A stretch of 5,333 nt of DNA, taken from the NCBI GenBank assembly GCA_020848855.1, contig JADLHH010000147.1, positions 1 to 5,333 of the forward strand, given 5' to 3'. Numbering within the stretch: the stretch's first letter is position 1; the number at the start of each line of letters is the position of its first letter. Of the stretch, positions 1-5,055 are shown piece by piece. The notes beneath the pieces are model-generated. The model was given only the letters and a program-made list of their open reading frames with translations, searched no databases and had not been told where the DNA came from. This stretch comes from Anaerolineae bacterium (GTDB taxonomy: Bacteria; Chloroflexota; Anaerolineae; Aggregatilineales; Phototrophicaceae). Both the position numbers and the translations under genes were made by a program.

Positions 1-369
1 ACCCGCCTCGAAATGCTCCAGCACGCCGAACGACAGGTACGCGCCGAATGATCCGTTGGCGTAGGGCAGGGCGTGAACGTCGCCAACCGCCAGCACCAGC
101 GACGGGTCGTACTGCCGCGAGATACGCAGCGCGTTTTCGGCGTAGTCCAGCCCGGTGACGCGGTAGCCCATGCGCTTGAGCGTGATCAGCGCCGCGCTCA
201 AGCCGCTGCCCGCTTCGAGAACCAGCTTGTTTTTAGGCAGGTAGGGCGTGTACTGGCGCAGCGTTTCCTGGGCGCGGGCGTAGGTCTCGGTCTGCAATTC
301 CTGTTCCACCGAGGCGCTGTCCCAGATATCTTCCCACGCCTTGCGCGTGCTGTCGTAGCGATCATTCAT
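1..369 (-). CDS. SAM-dependent methyltransferase, class I (partial, C-terminus beyond window)
   Basis: The minus frame opens with ATG at 369 and stays open to base 1, giving 123 residues that begin MNDRYDSTRKAW. A Rossmann-fold methyltransferase core is visible. Motif I is LEAGSGLSA at about residues 51-59 (E-x-G-x-G, the SAM-binding loop). An acidic residue follows in GLDY (D75), expected to hold the SAM ribose. GDVHALPYANGSF (96-108) and SFGVLEHF (113-120) match the Methyltransf_11/25 pattern. An in-frame stop at 388-390 limits upstream extension to TTG or CTG codons. ATG369 is the best start although its Shine-Dalgarno is weak. The gene lies 80 bases downstream of the glycosyltransferase stop on the same strand, so co-transcription is likely. 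The substrate cannot be read from the sequence. A sugar, lipid or quinone-type small molecule is possible, and the glycan neighbourhood favours a sugar only by association. Confidence 0.88.
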   Translation of the reverse strand, partial: MNDRYDSTRKAWEDIWDSASVEQELQTETYARAQETLRQYTPYLPKNKLVLEAGSGLSAALITLKRMGYRVTGLDYAENALRISRQYDPSLVLAVGDVHALPYANGSFGAYLSFGVLEHFEAG

Positions 370-374
370 TCCAT

Positions 375-397
375 TCAGTCCCAACAACTAGGACTGA
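375..397 (-). promoter_or_regulatory. Hairpin just upstream of the methyltransferase start
   Basis: TCAGTCC (375-381) is an exact inverted copy of GGACTGA (391-397), with a 9-base loop between them. In the minus-strand mRNA this 7-base-pair stem ends 5 bases before the ATG at 369. It covers the only weak purine-rich stretch that could serve as a ribosome binding site. The same TCAGTCC could pair instead with GGACTGA at 405-411 or 412-418, so alternative folds are possible. A role in translation is inference. Confidence 0.4.
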
Positions 398-460
398 GGA
401 CAAAGGACTGAGGACTGAGCTTCCATACTCAGCACTCAGCACTTAGCCCTCAGTACTGAT
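391..460. repeat. In-phase heptanucleotide repeat array (ten 7-base units)
   Basis: Read on the plus strand, this stretch divides into ten consecutive 7-mers. Units 1-4 are GGACTGA, GGACAAA, GGACTGA and GGACTGA. Unit 5 is GCTTCCA, and units 6-10 are TACTCAG, CACTCAG, CACTTAG, CCCTCAG and TACTGAT. The two sub-arrays are nearly inverted copies of each other, sharing a CTGAG/CTCAG core, and the linker is also exactly 7 bases long, so the register never breaks. The last units run into the stop codon (450-452) and final codons of the family-2 glycosyltransferase. Degenerate heptanucleotide repeats of this style are known from cyanobacteria as STRR elements. Calling this an equivalent element is inference. 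Confidence 0.8.
394..453 (-). other. Imperfect long hairpin between the glycosyltransferase and methyltransferase genes
   Basis: Arm 394-419 pairs with arm 428-453 at 20 of 26 positions, leaving an 8-base loop at 420-427. The inner part (CTGAG, two mismatches, CTGAG) is the strongest. The right arm includes the stop codon of the family-2 glycosyltransferase. In the minus-strand transcript it would lie between that stop and the methyltransferase start. No T-tract follows, so it does not look like an ordinary intrinsic terminator. It could act in mRNA processing or stability, or be a by-product of the repeats. Confidence 0.5.
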
Positions 461-1322
461 CTCGTTCGCCGCGCAGGCGCTGAGCCGTGTCCATCGCCCA
501 GCGCGTCGGGATCACCAGCAGGCGGAGCAGCAGCGTCGCCGTCGCGCCGTGCCACTTGCGCGCAAAGACGATCAGGTCATCGAAATAAATGCGCGATGTC
601 AGCCGCTGCGCCTGGCGCGTGCTGGCGTGCTCCTCGTGCAGCAGCCGTGCGTCTGCCAGAAAGTGTACCTCGTAACCCGCTTGCAGCATCCGGCGGCACA
701 GGTCGTCTTCGGGAAAATACAGCTTCAGCCGTGTATCGAACGTGCCGAGTTCGCGCAGTCGGTCGCGCGGTGCGAGGATGCACGAGCCGGGGATCACCTC
801 GACGGCGCGGGTCGTATCGCGCTCCCAGGCGGCGTACCACATGGCGGCGCGGCGTCGGTCGCGCACCGGCGCGAATATCACGCCCAGGAACGTGTAGCCG
901 AGCAGCAGATCGAGGTAACCGGGCACGCGCGAACAGATGCGCAGGATTTCGCCGCCGTCCATGCTGCGCTGCTGGCAGGTGACCGCGCCGACTTTCGAAT
1001 GCGCGCGCAGGTAGGCGACCATCTTCGGCAGCATGTCGGGCTGGACGAGCGTATCGGCGTTGAGCAGCAGCACGAAGTCGCCGGCTGCCCGTTCGACGCC
1101 GAGGTTGTTGCCGCCGGTGAACCAAGTGTTGACGCCCGGCTCGATCAAGTTTACATGCGGGAATTCGGCGCGGATCATGGCGGCGCTGCCGTCTTTCGAG
1201 CCGTTGTCGACCACGATCACCTCGACCGACAGATTGCCTTTCTGTGCTTCGATTGAGCCGAGACAGCCGCGTAGATAGTCACGGGTGTTGTAGTTGACGA
1301 TGACGACAGAAAGGTCGGGCAT
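450..1322 (-). CDS. Glycosyltransferase family 2 (rhamnosyltransferase-like)
   Basis: This 290-residue protein begins MPDLSVVIVNYNTRDYL, the classic GT2 N-terminal strand. A GT-A fold is marked by VVDNGSKDGS (37-46), the FTGGNNLGV loop (68-76) and the metal/nucleotide motif LLLNADT (85-91). An acceptor-side region follows with IPGSCILAPR (177-186) and LYFPEDDLCRRM (201-212), which holds the acidic pair expected near the catalytic base. HEEHAST (229-235) resembles the conserved His stretch of WbbL-type rhamnosyltransferases. The frame is open upstream to 1505, but GGAGGG at 1331-1336 sits 8 bases before ATG1322, and that ATG starts exactly at the conserved domain, so 1322 is the start. The enzyme should be cytoplasmic and transfer a sugar from a nucleotide or dTDP donor to a growing glycan. 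The donor (rhamnose or other) is not determined. The last codons are built from the heptad repeat. Confidence 0.94.
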   Translation of the reverse strand: MPDLSVVIVNYNTRDYLRGCLGSIEAQKGNLSVEVIVVDNGSKDGSAAMIRAEFPHVNLIEPGVNTWFTGGNNLGVERAAGDFVLLLNADTLVQPDMLPKMVAYLRAHSKVGAVTCQQRSMDGGEILRICSRVPGYLDLLLGYTFLGVIFAPVRDRRRAAMWYAAWERDTTRAVEVIPGSCILAPRDRLRELGTFDTRLKLYFPEDDLCRRMLQAGYEVHFLADARLLHEEHASTRQAQRLTSRIYFDDLIVFARKWHGATATLLLRLLVIPTRWAMDTAQRLRGERDQY

Positions 1323-1330
1323 GGGATCAT

Positions 1331-1336
1331 CCCTCC
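1331..1336 (-). promoter_or_regulatory. Ribosome binding site of the family-2 glycosyltransferase
   Basis: GGAGGG on the minus strand lies 8 bases upstream of ATG1322 and decides that start over upstream in-frame codons. It abuts an 11-base palindrome (1323-1333, GGGAT-C-ATCCC) that fills the space up to the start codon. Confidence 0.8.
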
Positions 1337-1344
1337 GAGGCGGA

Positions 1345-1371
1345 ATTCTACCACAGCGCGGAGATTGTCGT
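1345..1371 (-). promoter_or_regulatory. Promoter candidate for the family-2 glycosyltransferase operon
   Basis: On the minus strand, ACGACA (1371-1366, 4 of 6 to TTGACA) and TAGAAT (1350-1345, 5 of 6 to TATAAT) are separated by 15 bases. Transcription would start near 1338, giving a leader of about 16 bases with the GGAGGG site close to its 5' end. The -35 box overlaps the -35 box of the opposite promoter. Confidence 0.45.
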
Positions 1372-1393
1372 TTCAGCGCTTTTCCCGTATGAT
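1365..1393 (+). promoter_or_regulatory. Promoter candidate for the GT-C-like membrane protein gene
   Basis: TTGTCG (1365-1370, 4 of 6) and TATGAT (1388-1393, 5 of 6) are spaced by the ideal 17 bases. Initiation would be near 1400, leaving a leader of about 28 bases with the AAGGAGGT ribosome binding site. The upstream TTG at 1365 that could formally extend the reading frame is therefore better read as this -35 box than as a start codon. Confidence 0.55.
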
Positions 1394-1414
1394 CTGCCGC
1401 GATTTGTCTGTCCG

Positions 1415-1422
1415 AAGGAGGT
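1415..1422 (+). promoter_or_regulatory. Strong Shine-Dalgarno that fixes a TTG start
   Basis: AAGGAGGT is a near-perfect anti-16S match. It is placed 5 bases (6 from GGAGG) before the in-frame TTG at 1428. No ATG with comparable spacing exists: the in-frame ATG at 1389 lies upstream of the site and inside the predicted -10 box. Confidence 0.85.
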
Positions 1423-1427
1423 TGATT

Positions 1428-2930
1428 TTGCCCGCACAAAATCGTCTTCGCCGCGCCGCGCCGTTGATCCTGGTCGTCGTCCTGATCGTACAGACTGTCA
1501 CCCACCTCGCGTGGCTGTCGATTTCAGCGCATTCGGGGCAGCTTACTGTCCCCTATTTGATGAGTCGGGGCATGACCCTGTTCGGGAACGTGATTGAAAT
1601 CCGAGCGCCAGCCAACCCGACGCTGCTCGCGCTGCTGTACCGCCTTTTGCCCTCCGTAGAGCCAGTTCTGATCCTGCAGGTCATGAATCTGCTGCTCGTG
1701 ATGGGGCTAACGCTGCTGATTTACGCGCTGGCGAAACGCCTGACCGGCTCGACATTCGTGGGCATCTGCGCCATGCTGTTCTGGGCGGCGTGGGAGCCTG
1801 TTTATGGAAATGTTCTGTTTTATTTCGATTCGCTGGACGGTGCTGTCTATGCACTGGTCGTGTTGGTGTGGCTGATCACCGAAAAGCGTCAACCGGGATG
1901 GCTCGCCCCATTTTTATGCGGGCTGCTGCTCGGCGGCGCGACTCTTTTGAAGCAGCCCGCGTGGGTCAACGTCATCCTGTTCACGCTCTGGCTGCTGGTC
2001 TTTTCGCATCGTGGACGCCAGCTTCCCGCATTGATCTTCGGTGTCCTTATCATTCCGCTGACGGCAGTTGCGATTACGTCGGCTCAGGGCAGTCTCGACA
2101 TGTATCTCTATTGGAATTTCGCGTTTCATCTGGGCGGCACAGAACGATGGGGACAGCCGCTCACAGGCGACTTCTTCCGCAAAGTGCTGCTGACGAACGT
2201 GCTCGCTCCAGCGTTCGCGCTGCTGGCAGTGGGTCGGTCTGACGACAGGCGCGCGGTGTGGCTGCTGATCGTCGCTTTGTGGATCGGCGCAGGCGCGGCG
2301 CTCTATCCTAGTTTTGGCGAAGATTACGCGATGGCGCACCTGCCGCTGCTGGCGGTGATGTCCGGCATTGTGATTGATATTCTGCTCCAGCGTCTCGCGC
2401 GGCTGCGCTGGCGCAGCGCCACGACCGATCAATTGATAGCCATTGGCGTCGCGCTCGCCATCGGTGCAGGGTGGTGCTGGGCGGTTGCAGTGACATATAT
2501 TCCCAATGCGTTGGGGCGCGCGAGTGTTCCCGCTTACGATGAATTCAAGCCGCTGGCACAGCGCGTCCTCAGTCTCAGCGCGCCGGACGATACACTCTAT
2601 GTGCTGCCTGAATGGGATGGGAATTCACAGCTTCATGTCTTAACCGGGCTGATGCCGCCGGGAACGTGGGTCAATGGGCACAGCGCTATCCTCGCCGCGC
2701 CGGGGATTGTCGATCAACTGCTGGCGGAATGGGCGCAGACGCCGCCGACGATCTTAGTCGATTTTCCCGATTTTCCCTCAAGCGCCGGGTTGCAGCGGCT
2801 TCGAGACTTCATCGACAGGCGTTATTCGGAGGTCGGGCGGATCGATGACGTGCCTTTCAACGGCGACGCCGTGATTTACCGCCTGAATTCTGCCAGCAGT
2901 GGATCGAGCCGCTCGGCGCGGCGGTCGTAG
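1428..2930 (+). CDS. Polytopic membrane protein, GT-C (PMT/GT39-like) glycosyltransferase candidate
   Basis: With the TTG start at 1428 the protein has 500 residues. About eleven hydrophobic segments are visible, roughly at 11-30, 79-102, 110-127, 138-151, 159-174, 180-192, 198-218, 257-269, 277-293, 305-322 and 336-358. A soluble C-terminal domain of about 130 residues follows and should face the outside. Three stretches resemble GT39-type proteins: VPYLMSRGMTLFGN with RAPANPTLL in the first outer loop, LLLGGATLLKQPAW (167-180, like the K-containing turn of the family), and YAMAHLPLLAVMSG (300-313). Such enzymes take a sugar from a polyprenyl-phosphate donor and add it to an outer-membrane-face acceptor. 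The expected acidic residue of the first loop is G53-N54 here, so activity is uncertain. The final 14 residues, rich in Ser and Arg, are encoded antisense to the next gene. It reads as one intact gene. The function is a family-level guess. Confidence 0.85.
   Translation: MPAQNRLRRAAPLILVVVLIVQTVTHLAWLSISAHSGQLTVPYLMSRGMTLFGNVIEIRAPANPTLLALLYRLLPSVEPVLILQVMNLLLVMGLTLLIYALAKRLTGSTFVGICAMLFWAAWEPVYGNVLFYFDSLDGAVYALVVLVWLITEKRQPGWLAPFLCGLLLGGATLLKQPAWVNVILFTLWLLVFSHRGRQLPALIFGVLIIPLTAVAITSAQGSLDMYLYWNFAFHLGGTERWGQPLTGDFFRKVLLTNVLAPAFALLAVGRSDDRRAVWLLIVALWIGAGAALYPSFGEDYAMAHLPLLAVMSGIVIDILLQRLARLRWRSATTDQLIAIGVALAIGAGWCWAVAVTYIPNALGRASVPAYDEFKPLAQRVLSLSAPDDTLYVLPEWDGNSQLHVLTGLMPPGTWVNGHSAILAAPGIVDQLLAEWAQTPPTILVDFPDFPSSAGLQRLRDFIDRRYSEVGRIDDVPFNGDAVIYRLNSASSGSSRSARRS
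2876..2930. other. 55-base tail-to-tail overlap of two genes
   Basis: The plus gene ends with TAG at 2928-2930, and the minus gene ends with TAA at 2878-2876. The minus protein is family-typical through the overlap (the HTYDRRAERL stretch at its end). The plus protein's residues after VIYRL look like non-conserved Ser/Arg filler. The plus gene has probably extended into its neighbour after losing an earlier stop. No room remains for a terminator between the two genes. Confidence 0.85.
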
Positions 2931-4003
2931 GTGTGTTCGGCGTAGACGTGCGCCTGCGCGCGCTGCGCCAGCGCCTGCCGCTCGGCATCGTGGCTCAGGT
3001 AGTAGGCGGCTTTCTCACGCAAATCAGCTTCATCGGCATAGGTGATGATCGTCGGCGCACCGGGCGACGGAACGTCGCCTGGGGGGAACCACTGGCGCGT
3101 CCCCGGCAGGTCGTCGCTGATCTGGCAGACGCCCACGCCTGCTGCCTCGAACAGGCGCAGATTGCCGCCGTAGCGCATGAAATCGCCGTGCGGGTTGATG
3201 CACAGCTTCGCCGCCGAAAGAATCCGCAGCATATCTTCGCCGAGCGCACGCCCGCGCACGAACGGGCGCAGGCTGGGCGGCACATCGTGGACGCTCCAGA
3301 TGCCGAGGTCGAAATCGCGCAGGGCTTCCAGCGCCCGGATGCGCCGGCTGTACAGGTGATCCGGCACGAGCGTGCCGACGAAAGCGATGTCGCAGGTGTA
3401 AGCGGCGCGCTCGGCGTCGGTGAGATCGTAGGCGTGGTGGAAGTCGGGATCGCAGGCGCTGATCGGCAGACACTCCATGCGCCGCGCGCCGAGTTCCAGC
3501 AGTTGAATCCCGTGATAGTAGTCGTTGACCAGCGCGAGATCGTACAGCGGCATGGCGGCGCGATCCAGCGCTCTGGAAAAGACGATTGGCGACGTGCCGG
3601 TGGCGTACAGCAGCGTGCAGCCGATTTCGCGCTTGATCGTCGCTAGCGTCTCCGGGTAGATCACGGTATTGTCGCCCACCATCCACAGCAGGTCGGGGCG
3701 AAATTTGCGCGCTTTGGCGAGCAGCGCGGCGTTGCGGGCGCGGGCGTCGGGGTTGATCTGCGGCGGCACGCGGTTGAGCGCCGCCTGAATCAGCTTGCCG
3801 GGTGTGATGCCGGCGGACTGGCGCTGAGTGCGGCTCGGCGGGCGGGTGCGCCAGAACACGTCAAGCGTGTGCCCGCGCTTGTGCAGCGCCTTCGCCCAGA
3901 AATGCTGTGCCATGCTCGGCGGGAACAGCACGGCAGCGTCACGTTCGCGGGCGGCGCGCAGTGCTTCCGGGTGATGCAGCGAGGCGACGAACAGGATTTT
4001 CAT
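2876..4003 (-). CDS. CgeB-like glycosyltransferase (GT4-type, Glyco_trans_1_2 C-terminal domain)
   Basis: This 375-residue protein starts MKILFVASLHHPEA, a GT-B Rossmann entry strand. The N-terminal half carries FRPDLLWMVGDN (101-112) and LYDLALVND (153-161). A typical CgeB-family linker follows: CDIAFVGTL (204-212) then YSRRIRALEAL (218-228). The C-terminal donor-binding domain shows CINPHGDFMRYGGNLRLFEA (268-287), where the FEA glutamate is expected to contact the donor sugar. It continues with VCQISDDLPG (292-301), ITYADEADLREKAAYYL (320-336) and HTYDRRAERL (357-366). This is the pattern of PF13524 and spore-maturation CgeB-like proteins. No Shine-Dalgarno is visible before ATG4003. The leader there is a heptad array, and translation may start on a short, SD-less leader. 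The protein should be cytoplasmic or membrane-associated and use an NDP-sugar; donor and acceptor are unknown. Its end overlaps the convergent membrane-protein gene by 55 bases. Confidence 0.87.
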   Translation of the reverse strand: MKILFVASLHHPEALRAARERDAAVLFPPSMAQHFWAKALHKRGHTLDVFWRTRPPSRTQRQSAGITPGKLIQAALNRVPPQINPDARARNAALLAKARKFRPDLLWMVGDNTVIYPETLATIKREIGCTLLYATGTSPIVFSRALDRAAMPLYDLALVNDYYHGIQLLELGARRMECLPISACDPDFHHAYDLTDAERAAYTCDIAFVGTLVPDHLYSRRIRALEALRDFDLGIWSVHDVPPSLRPFVRGRALGEDMLRILSAAKLCINPHGDFMRYGGNLRLFEAAGVGVCQISDDLPGTRQWFPPGDVPSPGAPTIITYADEADLREKAAYYLSHDAERQALAQRAQAHVYAEHTYDRRAERLDPLLAEFRR

Positions 4004-4004
4004 G

Positions 4005-4039
4005 CTTGAGCGATCAGCTATCAGCGGTCAGCCATCCGC
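4005..4039. repeat. Second heptanucleotide array, in the leader of the CgeB-like gene
   Basis: Five 7-base units in constant phase can be read on the plus strand: CTTGAGC, GATCAGC, TATCAGC, GGTCAGC and CATCCGC. The shared core is TCAGC. The three central units are clear, and the outer two are degenerate. The array starts one base beyond the start codon of the minus gene (4003-4001) and would make up nearly all of its 5' untranslated leader. Confidence 0.65.
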
Positions 4040-4068
4040 TTTATACCCGTTCACGCGGGCGCGCGCAA
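4040..4068 (-). promoter_or_regulatory. Promoter candidate for the CgeB-like gene
   Basis: On the minus strand, TTGCGC (4068-4063, 3 of 6) and TATAAA (4045-4040, 5 of 6) are 17 bases apart. Initiation near 4033 would give a leader of about 30 bases made of the heptad repeat and lacking a Shine-Dalgarno. The -10 box stands out as one of the few AT-rich hexamers in this GC-rich gap. Confidence 0.45.
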
Positions 4069-4110
4069 GCCCCGACGTTCGTACAGGTGCGTGTTGTCCG
4101 TCTGCCCGAT

Positions 4111-4137
4111 TTGCCGCCGCCGGGCGCGCGCTAGAAT
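4111..4137 (+). promoter_or_regulatory. Promoter candidate for the MBL-fold hydrolase gene
   Basis: TTGCCG (4111-4116, 4 of 6) and TAGAAT (4132-4137, 5 of 6) have a 15-base spacer. This matches the spacing and -10 sequence of the candidate at 1345-1371. Initiation near 4144 would leave a leader of about 26 bases with an AGGAG site. Confidence 0.45.
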
Positions 4138-4155
4138 GGGCGCATTGTGAGCGAC

Positions 4156-4160
4156 AGGAG
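4156..4160 (+). promoter_or_regulatory. Ribosome binding site of the MBL-fold hydrolase
   Basis: AGGAG lies 9 bases before ATG4170. The reading frame is open further upstream to 4002, but this site and the immediate start of the zinc ribbon favour 4170. Confidence 0.8.
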
Positions 4161-4169
4161 AGCGAGATC

Positions 4170-4976
4170 ATGCCGAATTATATCTGCGTCACCTGCGGAA
4201 CGCAGTACCCCGCCTCGGAGCAGCCGCCCGCCCAGTGCCCGATCTGCGAGGACGAGCGCCAGTACGTCAACCCCAACGGGCAGCAGTGGACGACGCTCGA
4301 AGCGCTGCGTGAGGATCGTCGGATGGTGTTCGAGCCGGTGGAGCCGAATCTGCACCGCCTGAAGCCGGAGCCGAAGATCGGCATCGGGCAGTACGCCCAT
4401 CTGGTGCAGACACCGGACGGCAACGTGCTGTGGGACTGCGTGCCGTATATTGACGACGCGACCGTCGCGGCGATCAACGCGCTGGGCGGCATCCGCGCGA
4501 TTGCGATTTCGCACCCGCACTTCCACACCGTGATGGTCGAGTGGAGCCGGGCGTTCAACCACGCGCCGATCTACATCCACGCCGGCAACCGCCGCGACGT
4601 GGTGCGCGACGACCCGGCGATCCGCTACTGGGATGGCGACACCCAGCCGCTGTGGGATGGGCTGACAGTTGTTCACTGCGGCGGGCACTTCGAGGGATCG
4701 GCGGTGCTGCACTGGCGCGACGGGGCGGACGGGCGCGGTGTGCTGCTGACCGCCGACACGATCCACATCGTGCAGGACCCGAACTGGGCGACGTTCCTGT
4801 ACAGCTACCCGAACATGATCCCGCTGCCCACCTCAAAAGTCCGGCGGATCGTTGATGCGGTCGAGCCGTTCGCTTATGATCGCATGTATGGCGGCTTTGG
4901 TAACAAAATGGACGGCGATGCCAAGGCGAAAGTTCGCGCGTCCGCCGAACGCTACATTCGGGCGATCAGCGAGTAA
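4170..4976 (+). CDS. MBL-fold metallo-hydrolase with N-terminal zinc ribbon
   Basis: This 268-residue protein begins MPNYICVTCGTQYPAS. The first 30 residues form a rubredoxin-like zinc ribbon, C6-x2-C9 and C23-x2-C26. The rest follows a metallo-beta-lactamase fold: DCVPYIDD (89-96) at the first strands, SHPHFHT (114-120) in place of the usual H-x-H-x-D-H, GGHFEGSAVLHW (171-182) with the third-position His173, and LLTADTIH (192-199) with Asp196. The C-terminal His common in MBL hydrolases is not seen; MYGGFGNKMDGD (239-250) occupies that place. The bridging Asp and second His of the first motif are replaced by His119 and Thr120, so a single-metal or altered centre is likely. From memory, related ribbon-MBL proteins also lack the Asp, so this may be a family trait. 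The protein is cytoplasmic (no signal peptide). Its substrate is unknown. It has its own promoter and is not in an operon with its neighbours. Confidence 0.9.
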   Translation: MPNYICVTCGTQYPASEQPPAQCPICEDERQYVNPNGQQWTTLEALREDRRMVFEPVEPNLHRLKPEPKIGIGQYAHLVQTPDGNVLWDCVPYIDDATVAAINALGGIRAIAISHPHFHTVMVEWSRAFNHAPIYIHAGNRRDVVRDDPAIRYWDGDTQPLWDGLTVVHCGGHFEGSAVLHWRDGADGRGVLLTADTIHIVQDPNWATFLYSYPNMIPLPTSKVRRIVDAVEPFAYDRMYGGFGNKMDGDAKAKVRASAERYIRAISE

Positions 4977-5055
4977 CACATGTTGATTGGCGCTTTGTCA
5001 ATCGGTTGACTATCGGGGCGCGTGCAACTCTCGGTTGCTTAGGTCGTGCCCGTTT
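4977..5055. terminator. Convergent gap with small hairpins (weak terminator candidates)
   Basis: Three short stems can be drawn between the two converging genes: GATTG/CAATC (4985-4989 with 4999-5003), GTCAA/TTGAC (4997-5001 with 5006-5010, four-base loop), and GCAAC/GTTGC (5024-5028 with 5034-5038, followed by TT). The first two exclude each other. None has a proper T-tract; the only T-run (5053-5057) lies at the end of the kinase gene. Termination by other means is possible. Confidence 0.3.

Noticed and set aside
73..411. Plus-strand open frame of 112 residues at the left end
   Set aside because: It is antisense to the methyltransferase frame, which carries SAM-binding motifs, and it runs into the heptad repeats.
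391..460. CRISPR array or transposon end
   Set aside because: The units are 7 bases with no spacers, and no transposase or target duplication is visible nearby.
549..1256. Long plus-strand open frame (235 residues) opposite the family-2 glycosyltransferase
   Set aside because: The minus frame holds clear GT2 motifs. The plus frame has no recognisable domain, is rich in Arg/Ala/His, and is a usual shadow in GC-rich DNA.
1365..1427. N-terminal extension of the membrane protein from TTG1365 or ATG1389
   Set aside because: This stretch contains the likely -35 and -10 boxes and the AAGGAGGT site, which point to TTG1428.
2933..3646. Plus-strand open frame of 237 residues opposite the CgeB-like gene
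   Set aside because: It has no domain or ribosome site, while the minus frame is a full-length family member.
4002..4169. N-terminal extension of the MBL protein up to 4002
   Set aside because: The extension would read through a heptad array and two promoter candidates, while an AGGAG site and the ribbon domain mark 4170.
4131..4766. Minus-strand open frame of 211 residues opposite the MBL gene
   Set aside because: It is an Arg/Val/His-rich shadow without start signals, and the plus frame has the zinc ribbon and MBL motifs.
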